Part shown: positions 16,955 through 25,820 of the stretch, one piece after another | Numbering within the stretch: the first letter of the stretch is position 1 | Layout of the letters: each line of letters starts with the position of its first letter | Source of the DNA: a virus | DNA length: 63,406 bases | Reading direction: 5' to 3' (one strand) | IMG/VR virus record: IMGVR_UViG_3300042465_001918 | Span: 1-63,406 of that record | Made by a program: the position numbers and the translations under genes | The notes under the pieces: model-generated | Told to the model about the DNA's origin: nothing | The model's database searches: none | The model's input: the letters and a program-made list of their open reading frames with translations, nothing else

Positions 16955-18514
16955 TTAATTTACCTTAAAGCCGGGTGGCGGTGGTGGCGCCTTACCCGTT
17001 TGTGAGGCCACTGGGCCAAACAATTCCTTCTTCAATCTAGCAATGTTCGCTTGCTGTTCGGGAAGCAGCGATGCGGACGGCGAGGCTTCAAGCTCTGCCA
17101 ATTTCTTGACCATTTCTTTTTTGTATAAACCTTGGATGGTTCCTTCGCCCATTGTTTGCAATTCGGCGTTTGCTTTAAGTACGTCGCCTTTGTTCTTGGC
17201 TATAAGCGCTTTAAAAACTTGCTGAGTCGGCGTATCTTCTTTTGCACCAATCTGCATCGCAGTTCTGCGGTCAGCTCGCTCCTCTCCTCGGAGGGCAATA
17301 GCATCTTTAATCTGAAGATCAAGGATTTTGAGAGCCACTTCCCTGCTAACGTTATAACGCTCTTTAATATCTTTGACCATGTCTTCTGTAGCTTCAATAC
17401 CAACCTTGCGCTCATTCATGCGCAGCTTGTGAAGCTGGGTGGCGTTCAACTCACCACGTTGGGCTTCTGCTGCCTCAAGGCGGTCTCGAGACTCTGAAAG
17501 CTTATCTCTCGCCGCAGCGACTCTATCGCGGTTAGCCAAGTAGCCTTTGACGCCGACACTTGCATCTGGATTGCGTTTTGACATCAACTCAGCGCCATAC
17601 AGCAGCAAACCAATCCCAATGCCTTGGTTGTCCATGGCCGCAATTTCTTTCTCTTTGGCATCCTGACGTGCCCTCTGGCCCTTGGTGATGTCACCGTACT
17701 TCTCTTGTATCTTTTCTAAGCCAGCGGTATCTGCTTGAGCGGCCTCTTTCCTCTCACGAGCAAGAGCCTCAAGCTGAGATTTATATGGGCTTTCTGTTAC
17801 AGCAACCTTGCCCATCGCTTCATCAAACAAACCTTGTATGCCAAGAGGTTTTGAGCTTGGCATGGCAACGCCTCTTGGGGCGGCAATTGGGGCGGCGCTT
17901 GTTGATGCAGGTGTTCGACCACTCCCAACACCAACTTCGGGCGGCAGGTCTACCACTTGAGGCGCGGCAACAGGAGACTTGGTTGGAGCGGTAATCTTTC
18001 CTTCTTCAATGTCTCGGATGGTCGATAAACCAACATTTTGCTTGTTATCGCGCAGAGCCTGCACTATGGCGTTAACTTGTTCTCTGCTTGGCTTTGGAGG
18101 CGCTGGACGATCATCCTCCATTTGGGCAATAGAACCGCCAAACTGAGGGTCCGTAACCAGACCTTCGTCAGCAAACGCAATGATGCCGCCGTTTGCACCG
18201 TAATATGTATCGTCAATTGGGATTTGACCAATGCCAGTGTCTTCGGGCATCTCTTGTTCGAACTCCACCTCCTCTGCGGGGATGGTGGCTCTAGCCATCG
18301 GGGCGATGTTTTCAATAGCGCTATCAACAACGGAAGCCTGTGGCTGAGCCTTGGCCTGCCTAGACCTGTCCATTGCTTTTTGCTGATCAGAGACAAATAG
18401 AGCCAGAGAGACAAGGTAGGGGTTTCCTGCGTTGTTCTGTGCGTATTCCTTCAACTGATCTCTGCTCATCGTTGCCAAGAACTCGGCAGTGTTGGAAAAG
18501 TCTTGTATTCTCAT
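16955..18514 (-). CDS. Internal virion (ejection-type) protein, 519 aa
   Basis: Ala/Gln/Glu-rich with a long helical or coiled-coil middle (SKSRD-type charged heptads around residues 225-420) and a Pro-rich C-terminus (GKAPPPPPGFKVN). No enzyme motif. Position between a 383-aa Gly-rich virion protein and the giant polyvalent protein matches the ejection-protein genes of P22-like phages. The stop and the next start are two bases apart. Confidence 0.6.
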   Translation of the reverse strand: MRIQDFSNTAEFLATMSRDQLKEYAQNNAGNPYLVSLALFVSDQQKAMDRSRQAKAQPQASVVDSAIENIAPMARATIPAEEVEFEQEMPEDTGIGQIPIDDTYYGANGGIIAFADEGLVTDPQFGGSIAQMEDDRPAPPKPSREQVNAIVQALRDNKQNVGLSTIRDIEEGKITAPTKSPVAAPQVVDLPPEVGVGSGRTPASTSAAPIAAPRGVAMPSSKPLGIQGLFDEAMGKVAVTESPYKSQLEALARERKEAAQADTAGLEKIQEKYGDITKGQRARQDAKEKEIAAMDNQGIGIGLLLYGAELMSKRNPDASVGVKGYLANRDRVAAARDKLSESRDRLEAAEAQRGELNATQLHKLRMNERKVGIEATEDMVKDIKERYNVSREVALKILDLQIKDAIALRGEERADRRTAMQIGAKEDTPTQQVFKALIAKNKGDVLKANAELQTMGEGTIQGLYKKEMVKKLAELEASPSASLLPEQQANIARLKKELFGPVASQTGKAPPPPPGFKVN

Positions 18515-18522
18515 GACGTGCC

Positions 18523-19674
18523 TTACAACATTGAGATGGCTAACTCAGACAAGCCGCCTGACTTCATCTTTTTGGTGGACATGATGCCGCCCTTTTTACC
18601 GCCAAACATTTTTGTCGCCGCCGCGCCGCCTGCTGGCCCCATCAAATACGCACCGGCCAAGGATGTTCCAAGACCCAACGCCTGCTGCCCAAAGGATGGC
18701 CCGGGTGTGTATGTGCTGGATGTTGTGCCATACGGCGTTCCACGCATGATGTTTGACATGAACTCAAGCTGCTCATACGGGTACTTCTTCCCCTTGAGGA
18801 ACTCTTCGTAGTCCGTTTGTAATTTTGATTGTTCTTTTGCTTCGCGCTGACCACCCGCTCTTTGTAAAGCGCCCAATGCATCAACTTCCTGAGCGAACTC
18901 GGCAGTGCCAAGCTCGCCAAGTCTGCCTGAAGCAGCCAAGGCGGCTTCAAGACCCTTCAAACCTAAGCCCTCACCAAACTGGCGCGAACTCTCACCAAAC
19001 TGTTTTGTGCTTTCAGCCAGAGCCTGCTCTTTGTTGAACTGATCAAGCCCCTTTGTGTAAGCTTCTTGCAGTCCGCGAGCCTGAATGTCGCCCTTTTGTG
19101 TGGCTAGATTACGAGCAGCTTCGGCGTCCATGATGGCTTGTCGGCTACCGCCAAAAGCACCTGATTTAACAGCTTCTGCACCGCGCTGAGTGCCTTGAAT
19201 GTCTGCCGCCCTCTGAGCTTCACGCTGCTGAATGTCAACCACGCTCTGCATGTACGGGTCCATGTACTGACCCGCCTGAGCACCAAACCCACCCGGCTGA
19301 TAGTCTGACTTGTACGGGTCATAACTCAAACCTAGCGCTCTTTTTGAGGCTTCGCCAGCAATACCGGCGGCTTCACCAAGATTTCCAGACGGCCTTAGAC
19401 TTTCAACGCCGGAGAAAAACTTGTTTTGTAGCGGGTCAAACTCAGCAATACGCTCACCGGTATAGGCTTGGTATGGGTTTTGTGTAGTGTCTGTGAGCGC
19501 TCTAGCTTTGCCAAGACCCTCCTTTGCCGCCTCTTCCATAAAAGGGGCAATTTCATTCTTGGTCGTAGATGTAGACCCGCCGCCGCCGTAGATGATGCGG
19601 CCAGCCTCTTTGCGGGTAACGCTGTCGCCGAGCGGCTCGCCAAATGCTTCAAGTTGTCTGCGTGAGAGGTTCAT
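18523..19674 (-). CDS. Internal virion protein, 383 aa
   Basis: The pattern SGAFGGSRQAIMDAEAARNL with repeated Gln/Ala helices before it and a Gly-rich hydrophobic tail (LGLGTSLAGAYLMGPAGGAA, then FGGKKGGIM) is common in environmental podovirus virion proteins placed just before the ejection proteins. The C-terminus also has KKGG and KSGG motifs as in the small basic proteins at 35-38 kb. Role inferred from position: internal core or membrane-interacting ejection protein. Confidence 0.6.
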   Translation of the reverse strand: MNLSRRQLEAFGEPLGDSVTRKEAGRIIYGGGGSTSTTKNEIAPFMEEAAKEGLGKARALTDTTQNPYQAYTGERIAEFDPLQNKFFSGVESLRPSGNLGEAAGIAGEASKRALGLSYDPYKSDYQPGGFGAQAGQYMDPYMQSVVDIQQREAQRAADIQGTQRGAEAVKSGAFGGSRQAIMDAEAARNLATQKGDIQARGLQEAYTKGLDQFNKEQALAESTKQFGESSRQFGEGLGLKGLEAALAASGRLGELGTAEFAQEVDALGALQRAGGQREAKEQSKLQTDYEEFLKGKKYPYEQLEFMSNIMRGTPYGTTSSTYTPGPSFGQQALGLGTSLAGAYLMGPAGGAAATKMFGGKKGGIMSTKKMKSGGLSELAISML

Positions 19675-20075
19675 AATTTAACTCCTACAATCCTGTATTT
19701 CTCTTCAAAGCCGTATCTGGTCCAAAGACGGGCCACTGAATCTCTCGCAGCGCCTTCGATGCATGTGGCACCCATCGAGGCTGCGTAGGATTTTAACTGT
19801 TTAAACATATCATCGCTACTAATCAGTTTGCCGCCTATGGCAAGAATAAAACAGACCCTGTCATTGGGCCGGTTAAAAAACTGCACGATAGCCATGCCGT
19901 GGATTCCATCGTCGTCTGTCGCAACCAGTAAGCTCCATTGGCCCGTGGTAACCATGACCTTGGCCTGTTCGGCTGTGTACTCACCCTTTGAATGGGACAG
20001 CGCAGACTCAACAAAAGGCGCAACATGCGGCCATGTCTGATTAACCCATTCGTTGGGGACGTACTGAACGTTCAT
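19671..20075 (-). CDS. GNAT-like acetyltransferase, 134 aa
   Basis: WSLLVATDDDGIHGMAIVQF is followed by FILAIGGKLISSDDMFKQLK and MGATCIEGAARDSVARLWTR then YGFEEKYRIVGVKL. This is the GNAT order of beta strands, with the terminal YGFE element typical of acyltransferases. It would transfer acetyl from acetyl-CoA to an unknown substrate. It is embedded among virion genes with 4-bp overlaps, so it is expressed late and may modify a virion or host protein. Confidence 0.65.
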   Translation of the reverse strand: MNVQYVPNEWVNQTWPHVAPFVESALSHSKGEYTAEQAKVMVTTGQWSLLVATDDDGIHGMAIVQFFNRPNDRVCFILAIGGKLISSDDMFKQLKSYAASMGATCIEGAARDSVARLWTRYGFEEKYRIVGVKL

Positions 20076-21097
20076 GCAGGAAGCAGTTTTTCTGCGCGGC
20101 TATTGACCGCTACACGGCCTTGCCCGATAGACTTCTTACGGGCATTCTGAACCCGCGCCAGCATTTGATAAAGCTTTCGAGCGCCAGCCTCGGTTGATCC
20201 ATTGCCCAACTCAGAAACAATCCTCGCAGGAACGACAAACTCGCCATCCGCAAGCCTAGCGGGTTGCTTGTTGGCAATCGTTGCTGGGATGGAGTCCGAG
20301 ACGCCATCGCCGGGGCCGCGCAAAAGTCTGCCGCCATCGGAGTAGTCTCCGAGATTGGCAATGCCGCCTTGGGCTAGGGCAGGTGTTCCTTCGCTTTGAC
20401 CACTGATGTCTCCGCCGCCAATGCCTTCACCGCCGCCAGTATCGCTGCCCTGTTCTGCTGGGTTGCCCACACCCGACTGGTAACTTGTTAAACCCATTGG
20501 ATTGTTCGAATACGTACCCCGGCTGTCTACAGGAACTCCGTAGTTGGGCTGGCTCGCCGGGGGGTCAAAAAAGTTTGCAATGCCGCCAACTATAGGACTT
20601 GATAAAGCACCGCTAAGTGCTTTAGCGGCCATCCCTCCGGGCACTACCATGCTTATAAAATCACTTACTTTTCCCATGCGGGCATCACGCGCACCGGGGA
20701 TGTTGGCCTCGTTGTCAAGGAAAGCAGCAGTACGTGGGTCTAGCGGTACATCTTGGCCTCCATCACTGCCACTGCCACTGCCATTTTTTGCAAAAGAATT
20801 ATTTATTGGATTATTGTCCGTCACTAGCGTATATTTTTGCGTTACCGGGTCATATGTGTACTTGGGCACATTAGAAGACGCCGCTGTAACACCGTCTATC
20901 TGAGTGTATTTGCCTGTGATGGGGTCATATGTGTATGTTGGAATGCCGCCAGCAGCCATTCTGGGAATATTAGAAATGCCGCCACTAGCAAAGCGCTGAC
21001 CGCCATTAGCCATCAGCGTTTCCATCATGTTGCGATCCGACATGTTCTGCACGGTGTTTAAACCACCTAGACCGGAAGATTGCATTGGATAGTTCAT
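20072..21097 (-). CDS. Gly-rich virion protein with conserved C-terminal phage domain, 341 aa
   Basis: Two short repeats YTYDPITGKYT and YTYDPVTQKYT lie near residues 55-90. The C-terminal part reads GDGVSDSIPATIANKQPARL then ADGEFVVPARIVSELGNGST and EAGARKLYQMLARVQNARK, a strongly conserved block of phage virion proteins whose exact role is unknown to me. N-terminal GGI repeats suggest flexible loops. Confidence 0.65.
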   Translation of the reverse strand: MNYPMQSSGLGGLNTVQNMSDRNMMETLMANGGQRFASGGISNIPRMAAGGIPTYTYDPITGKYTQIDGVTAASSNVPKYTYDPVTQKYTLVTDNNPINNSFAKNGSGSGSDGGQDVPLDPRTAAFLDNEANIPGARDARMGKVSDFISMVVPGGMAAKALSGALSSPIVGGIANFFDPPASQPNYGVPVDSRGTYSNNPMGLTSYQSGVGNPAEQGSDTGGGEGIGGGDISGQSEGTPALAQGGIANLGDYSDGGRLLRGPGDGVSDSIPATIANKQPARLADGEFVVPARIVSELGNGSTEAGARKLYQMLARVQNARKKSIGQGRVAVNSRAEKLLPA

Positions 21098-21107
21098 GTC
21101 TTGACTT

Positions 21108-21380
21108 TCATATCGAGGTCTTTATGCGAAGCATTTGACTGTTAACCTGTACACCATCCTGCGTGTCCCTGTACACATCGCCAAGCCTTAAGGTGGCGAG
21201 GTCGGCTTCAGTTGGAAGCGTGTCAAGGTTAAAGTTTAACGCAGACCCAGCTATGTCGCCGGGGTTGTCTAACTGGTTGAAATACAGGCGTAGAGAGCTA
21301 AGCAGCACCTCCATATACTGCTGGTTGTATTCAGCCGGAGGACTTACTAAACGCGGAGCACGGACTAAGGGATTGCTCAT
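21108..21380 (-). CDS. Small conserved virion-block protein, 90 aa
   Basis: Contains YNQQYMEVLLSSLRLYFNQL followed by DNPGDIAGSALNFN and a C-terminal LGDVYRDTQDG strand. Small proteins of this type accompany gp10-like tail genes in environmental podoviruses. It lies 3 bp downstream of the gp10-like gene. Role unknown, probably structural. Confidence 0.6.
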   Translation of the reverse strand: MSNPLVRAPRLVSPPAEYNQQYMEVLLSSLRLYFNQLDNPGDIAGSALNFNLDTLPTEADLATLRLGDVYRDTQDGVQVNSQMLRIKTSI

Positions 21381-21383
21381 CGC

Positions 21384-23537
21384 TTACCTCCGTCCGTCTG
21401 GGCGTATGTCGAGGGAAGGCACACCTAGCTGCCACTGCACCCCAAGGGTGTTTGAGCTAATTCTGAACGCCATTTGACGCCCACGGACCCTAACATACAC
21501 GATCTGGGTGAACTGCTGCACCTCGTAGTTGCGGGTGGCTTGATAGTTTTGCGTACTGGTGACCGTAGGGGTTGCCGATGAACTGTAGTTTGAGCCGGGG
21601 TTTTGCCGAGGCCGCAACGTCAGCGTGACCGCTGGGTTATTCACTGTAGAGCCGTTGAATGTAACGTCCGGGATCATCCGGTAACCAAAGCCGTAGTTGT
21701 GCCCGTCCCCGATATTGATGTCGGCAGATTGGCAGAAAGATTCAATTGCTATTGGCGGGTTGACCGTGCCGTCGTCTACACCGCTTTCGTGATATATAAG
21801 CTGTCCGTTATATCCAGCAGCCATTGGCGAAGCTCGCAGCGGCGAGTCAAGCCACGCCGTTCTTTCAAGGTTGCCGTATGACCAGATTTTTTCTAAATGG
21901 TTGTAAATTACGTATCGGTCAATATCTGTTGAATTGGCAGAACAGTAAAACCACCAAATCTCGTTGTATGCCTCATTGGTTCCGGAAAAAAACTGGAACG
22001 TTTGAGATAGATTAATGTCGTTGAAAACATACTGACGAAGAGGGCAATACAGGGTTTCAACCCGCCCAGAATACATGTAGAACTTGTCCACACCCATCCA
22101 GTAGGCAATATTATTGGCCGTAGATGTTGCATTTGGGCCAGCTATAGACAAGTTGTCGGCAAGAATTTGGAAACCCCATACATATGGTGGGCCAAGGTAT
22201 TGCATGGAATATAGAGCAGAGTCTGTCCACACCAAGATCTCTTGCCGCGACTGCATGGCGGTAATAATCTGAGAGCCTTCGCTAAGCGTGAAGCTACCCG
22301 CCTGATTTGTAATGGCCGGTGTCCACTGGGTATAGTCTTCTTGATCTGACCAGCGTACCAACATCGGATTCTGTACGGCGGAGCCGTAGTCGTTTACACC
22401 AAAACCAATGACAAAACGTGAGTTATCCGACACCATAACAAGGTTGCAAATGTCTGGAGTATCCCCAGCGGTCAGCAAGGTGCCACGATCAAAAATGTTT
22501 GGGTTGGCGTTGGTTTCCCAAAGATAAAGACCACCACCGCGTGGGTTAAAAATCAAGTCTTCGCCGTAGTTTGACTGACTCCACAGGCGAAGCTGAGTGC
22601 CAAGGCCAACACCTGCGGGTGCTGGCGAACCCCAGCCCACAGCACTAGAATTATCTTGCACTAAAGCGCCATCTAGGTGCGAAACTGCTAATGTTCCCGA
22701 CTGCCCCCGCGTGCAACCAGTCAACGTATTGCCGCCACCCTTTGCCGCATACGTAATGATCTCTGCGTCAATTATGATTGTGCCCGAAGCAGCAAACGCT
22801 GAATTGGAGACTAGCGTGATGGTTGTAACGCTGTTATTAATTGCGCCATTAAGCGTAGAAGATACCGGCGTTGGAGGGTTTATACCGCCCCAGCCGCCAG
22901 AACCCCAACCCACACTGACTGTGTAAACATCAGAGCCGGTTGTAATTTGATACGTACCAACGGTAGAACTGCCTCCAGCACCAACATCAGAAGCGTTTGC
23001 TGCAACGGTGGAAGTAATCGTGTAGCTGTTGTTGCTGATAACGGTTACTACTTGATACTCTTTATTGAGCACGGTAGCGGTAATTGCCCCGCCAAGGCTG
23101 GCTGCACCACTGTACGTAACAAAGTCTCCCGCCTGCGCTCCGTGCGCGGCATCGGTAACTGTCAGGGTGGTCGAGCCGTTGGTGGCCGCAAAGGTTACAT
23201 CCCCCGCAGCGGTTGTGAGGCGGATAGGCGTAATGTCGTAAAAAGTGCCGCCAGTGCCGTTCTGAATATAGAACTTGAGGTTTGTGCCAATGCCCAGCAG
23301 GTTGTAGCTAGACAGCGTAATCCAGTTAAACAGAGAGCGACATACACCCCAAAACGACCCCGCAGGGGGTGCTAGCGTAGCATTGGATGTGCCAGTATCT
23401 GCAACCCATCCGCCAATTTTTTCGGGATAGCCTGAGCGAAAACGCACCTTGTCCATCTCGAACCAAGTACCCTCGTTGGCTAGAGTTGTGGACTCTTTGT
23501 TGATTCCCGGTCTTAGCTGAAGTTTCTGTAGCGTCAC
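21384..23537 (-). CDS. P22 gp10-like tail/DNA stabilisation protein, 717 aa
   Basis: The start MTLQKLQLRPGINKESTTLA then FEMDKVRFRSGYPEKIGGW is a recognised opening of podovirus neck/tail proteins. Repeated blade-like strands (SEGSQIITAMQSRQEILVWT, then SALYSMQYLGPPYVWGFQI) suggest the beta-propeller of gp10-type tail proteins that plug the portal and connect to the needle or fibre. A 180-residue insert (about 130-310) carries Thr/Ser-rich immunoglobulin-like repeats, possibly surface decoration. Order relative to the gp4-like gene and the lysis genes agrees with that role. Confidence 0.65.
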   Translation of the reverse strand: MTLQKLQLRPGINKESTTLANEGTWFEMDKVRFRSGYPEKIGGWVADTGTSNATLAPPAGSFWGVCRSLFNWITLSSYNLLGIGTNLKFYIQNGTGGTFYDITPIRLTTAAGDVTFAATNGSTTLTVTDAAHGAQAGDFVTYSGAASLGGAITATVLNKEYQVVTVISNNSYTITSTVAANASDVGAGGSSTVGTYQITTGSDVYTVSVGWGSGGWGGINPPTPVSSTLNGAINNSVTTITLVSNSAFAASGTIIIDAEIITYAAKGGGNTLTGCTRGQSGTLAVSHLDGALVQDNSSAVGWGSPAPAGVGLGTQLRLWSQSNYGEDLIFNPRGGGLYLWETNANPNIFDRGTLLTAGDTPDICNLVMVSDNSRFVIGFGVNDYGSAVQNPMLVRWSDQEDYTQWTPAITNQAGSFTLSEGSQIITAMQSRQEILVWTDSALYSMQYLGPPYVWGFQILADNLSIAGPNATSTANNIAYWMGVDKFYMYSGRVETLYCPLRQYVFNDINLSQTFQFFSGTNEAYNEIWWFYCSANSTDIDRYVIYNHLEKIWSYGNLERTAWLDSPLRASPMAAGYNGQLIYHESGVDDGTVNPPIAIESFCQSADINIGDGHNYGFGYRMIPDVTFNGSTVNNPAVTLTLRPRQNPGSNYSSSATPTVTSTQNYQATRNYEVQQFTQIVYVRVRGRQMAFRISSNTLGVQWQLGVPSLDIRPDGRR

Positions 23538-23544
23538 GCTTACC

Positions 23545-24135
23545 TCACGCAGTTAGTACGTTAAGGGCGGAATTGATGTGCGCAACCCTGTCGGCAAGAC
23601 CTATTGTCCCACCGTTTATCTTTTTTGTCATCCCCGTGAAGTCCTTGGCATCGGCTTCTTTGTTTAAACTGCGCTTGTTCCAGTACCACGCTGCGGTCAG
23701 GGCTGCGTATTCTTTGGTCAGCACAAGGTCAGGGTCTTTGACGAAGTCCACGCCCAAGGCATCCGAAGCCAAGCGGTAGTTGTCTTTGCCGGTCAACTGA
23801 ATGAGGCCACGACCACGGAACTTCCAGCCATCGCCCTCATCGGTGTTGCCCATCCGGCCAGAGTAGACCTTGTTGGCGATCTTCTCGGGCTGGCGATGGA
23901 AAGGCTGTGCCGCGTCCTCTGACGGGAACCGGCTGGGCCATGTGGCGTTTAAACCCTTCGCACTGTAGTTCAGGTTCTCTTGCAGCGTCTTGAAGTTGGC
24001 AGACTCATGGGCACATTGCCCGATAAACGCAGCTTGGCGCTCCGGGGTGTTGATCTCAAAGCGGTTAAACGCCGCCGTCAGCGGCTCAAGCCATGACGGG
24101 TCGATGTGCATTTGCTCAAGTTGGTCTTCAGTCAT
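23545..24135 (-). CDS. Endolysin, glycoside hydrolase family 19
   Basis: 196 residues. FIGQCAHESANFKTLQENLN contains the catalytic Glu of GH19 chitinase-like lysins (Glu44), and WKFRGRGLIQLTGKDNYRLA is the second hallmark block. It should cleave the sugar backbone of peptidoglycan to release progeny. No signal peptide is visible, so it needs the holin encoded immediately after it in transcription order (4-bp overlap). Two GTTTAAAC sites fall inside it. Confidence 0.85.
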   Translation of the reverse strand: MTEDQLEQMHIDPSWLEPLTAAFNRFEINTPERQAAFIGQCAHESANFKTLQENLNYSAKGLNATWPSRFPSEDAAQPFHRQPEKIANKVYSGRMGNTDEGDGWKFRGRGLIQLTGKDNYRLASDALGVDFVKDPDLVLTKEYAALTAAWYWNKRSLNKEADAKDFTGMTKKINGGTIGLADRVAHINSALNVLTA

Positions 24136-24629
24136 TTGATTGCTGGAGCCTTAGAAAGAAGGTCTGTCTTGGCCTGTGAGCCAGCAGAGGAGCCAAAGTA
24201 GTAAGCAATGATGCCCGTCCAAGCGGTGGACAAACTGCCCAGCATCATCAAAATTGTAGGGTTGTTGCCGTCCACTTTGCCAAACATCATCATGCCAAGA
24301 ATGCCAAAAAACCCGACGGTGATGATTGCAGCCAGTGCAGGTGGCACGATTGATCTTGTTGCTGCTTGCATGTCACGCGCAGACTTCCTGTCTTCAACTT
24401 CCAGCTTCGCAAAGTTAAGGCCAAGCTCCTGCGCTTGTTTCTGCAACTCGATCTCAGCGATCTTGACCTGAGCAATCTGCTCTGCTGAAAGTTTGTTGTT
24501 TCCGATAAGATCGCTAACTTCAGTAGGATCGACTCCAGTGGCTTTGCTGATGGCGGCTACAGCCATCCCCACCAATGGCCCCCCCATCGCCGAAGCAATT
24601 GTCGGTGCAATTTGTTTTAACCAGTCCAT
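24132..24629 (-). CDS. Holin of the 3-TM superfamily, 165 aa
   Basis: A long amphipathic helix (about 45-95) followed by two clear hydrophobic segments, VPPALAAIITVGFFGILGMM and ILMMLGSLSTAWTGIIAYYF, plus a weaker N-terminal one (GGPLVGMAVAAI). This is the layout of the 3-TM phage/GTA holin family. It would permeabilise the inner membrane for the adjacent GH19 endolysin. Confidence 0.75.
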   Translation of the reverse strand: MDWLKQIAPTIASAMGGPLVGMAVAAISKATGVDPTEVSDLIGNNKLSAEQIAQVKIAEIELQKQAQELGLNFAKLEVEDRKSARDMQAATRSIVPPALAAIITVGFFGILGMMMFGKVDGNNPTILMMLGSLSTAWTGIIAYYFGSSAGSQAKTDLLSKAPAIK

Positions 24630-25237
24630 TACTGTTTACTCCTAGAAAGCATGGTTGCTGCGATTTGAAGCATGGCGCGGGTGTTGTCCATGTCTTCAGG
24701 CTGAGTAGCCCATCCGACTGTAATCTGGCCAACAAACCTGCCCGGCTCCGGTGGAACACTGATGCGGCACGTATAGGTGACGCCCTTGGCGATGTACCAC
24801 AAACCCATTTCTGACTGCGCTGACTTGTACTCGCTGCACGGAATCTCGTTTGCCATGAGCTTGACGACATCCGAATTGTTGCCTGCGTTCTGTGTAAACA
24901 GCCCCACGTCCAGCCCGTCGTTCGTTTTGTCCCTGCCGTCCTTGGCATAGGCCCGGTGCAGGATGCGTGTGCCAAACATCGAGTTGACCTTAAATACCGC
25001 CACGATCTGTGCGCCAGACTGTTTAAACAGATGAGCTGCTGCGTCTTCTACGCGATCTTCAGCGATGCTTGGAATCTTCTTGGACTCCTTGTACGCCCCT
25101 ATCAACAACTCTTGGTTTGTATATACAAAATAGCCCGCAAACGTGAGCACGGCCATGAGCACCATTGCAAAGAGACGGAAGGGGCTGCTGACATACGCCA
25201 GCACCTTGTCAACTAGGTTTAAACGCTCGTCGCTCAT
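24629..25237 (-). CDS. Membrane-anchored protein in the lysis cassette, 202 aa
   Basis: One N-terminal membrane segment (LFAMVLMAVLTFAGYFVYTN, residues about 22-42) followed by a soluble domain of about 160 residues with two cysteines (IPCSEY and YTCRISV). The topology suggests a periplasmic domain, as for an inner-membrane spanin or lysis regulator, but no family is recognised. It overlaps the holin start by one base. Confidence 0.55.
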   Translation of the reverse strand: MSDERLNLVDKVLAYVSSPFRLFAMVLMAVLTFAGYFVYTNQELLIGAYKESKKIPSIAEDRVEDAAAHLFKQSGAQIVAVFKVNSMFGTRILHRAYAKDGRDKTNDGLDVGLFTQNAGNNSDVVKLMANEIPCSEYKSAQSEMGLWYIAKGVTYTCRISVPPEPGRFVGQITVGWATQPEDMDNTRAMLQIAATMLSRSKQ

Positions 25238-25704
25238 TTTTGCTGCTCAAGGATGCCAATGGTAAAATAAAGGATAACGCCAATCAAGCCGAAGAAGATA
25301 ACCGCTAGCAAGGCCAACTCAACAACCTCATCCATTTCTGCTTTGCGCTTGGCCGCAGCTTCTTTTTCTCTGCGTGCATCATGGGCAGACTCCACATCCA
25401 TCGCCGCTGCTCTGGACTTAATCTTGTTCCAGACGTCTACCTTCCCCGCCTGCATAAACAGCAGTTGCAACTCATCCTCAAACCGCTTGGCTTGATCGAG
25501 CGCCATTTCAATCTGGATGGCAGTGCCCATTGAGGACTTGGACTTCTTGGCGGCAACAACAGCCTTGGTGGCGGTGGACTTCGCGTCAAAGTATTTGCCC
25601 AGCACAGGGCCAAGGGAGCTTACATCGTCAACAGTCTTGCTGACCTTTTTAATCAGTGCGACTGCTGCCTGTATACCCGCTAGGGCGCTTATGGGGTCGA
25701 TCAT
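25234..25704 (-). CDS. Coiled-coil protein with C-terminal membrane anchor, 156 aa
   Basis: The opening, MIDPISALAGIQAAVALIKK then VSKTVDDVSSLGPVLGKYFD, is seen in a conserved phage protein of unknown function. A charged helix (ARREKEAAAKRKAEMDEVVE) leads into one hydrophobic segment at about 130-150 (LALLAVIFFGLIGVILYFTI). C-tail anchoring next to the holin suggests a lysis-related or virion-assembly membrane role. Confidence 0.6.
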   Translation of the reverse strand: MIDPISALAGIQAAVALIKKVSKTVDDVSSLGPVLGKYFDAKSTATKAVVAAKKSKSSMGTAIQIEMALDQAKRFEDELQLLFMQAGKVDVWNKIKSRAAAMDVESAHDARREKEAAAKRKAEMDEVVELALLAVIFFGLIGVILYFTIGILEQQK

Positions 25705-25817
25705 TTCTTACGCCATTGCAAGCACCAGACCAGCAGACGGTCAGGCGTCCACGTCCACTTCACGCACTCAAATACGGGCGATTTTGCCGCTGGCGGTGGA
25801 GGTGGCAGGGAGTCCAC
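25701..25817 (-). CDS. Small Trp/Pro-rich protein, 38 aa, GTG start
   Basis: Reading between the two larger genes gives a frame from GTG 25817 to TGA 25701: five consecutive prolines, then FECVKWTWTPDRLLVWCLQW ending RKK. It starts 3 bp after the collar-fibre stop and ends in ATGA overlap with the next gene. The W/C spacing (CVKWTWT...VWCLQWRKK) looks like a small beta-hairpin family found beside phage lysis genes. Function unknown. Confidence 0.65.
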   Translation of the reverse strand: MDSLPPPPPAAKSPVFECVKWTWTPDRLLVWCLQWRKK

Positions 25818-25820
25818 AAT

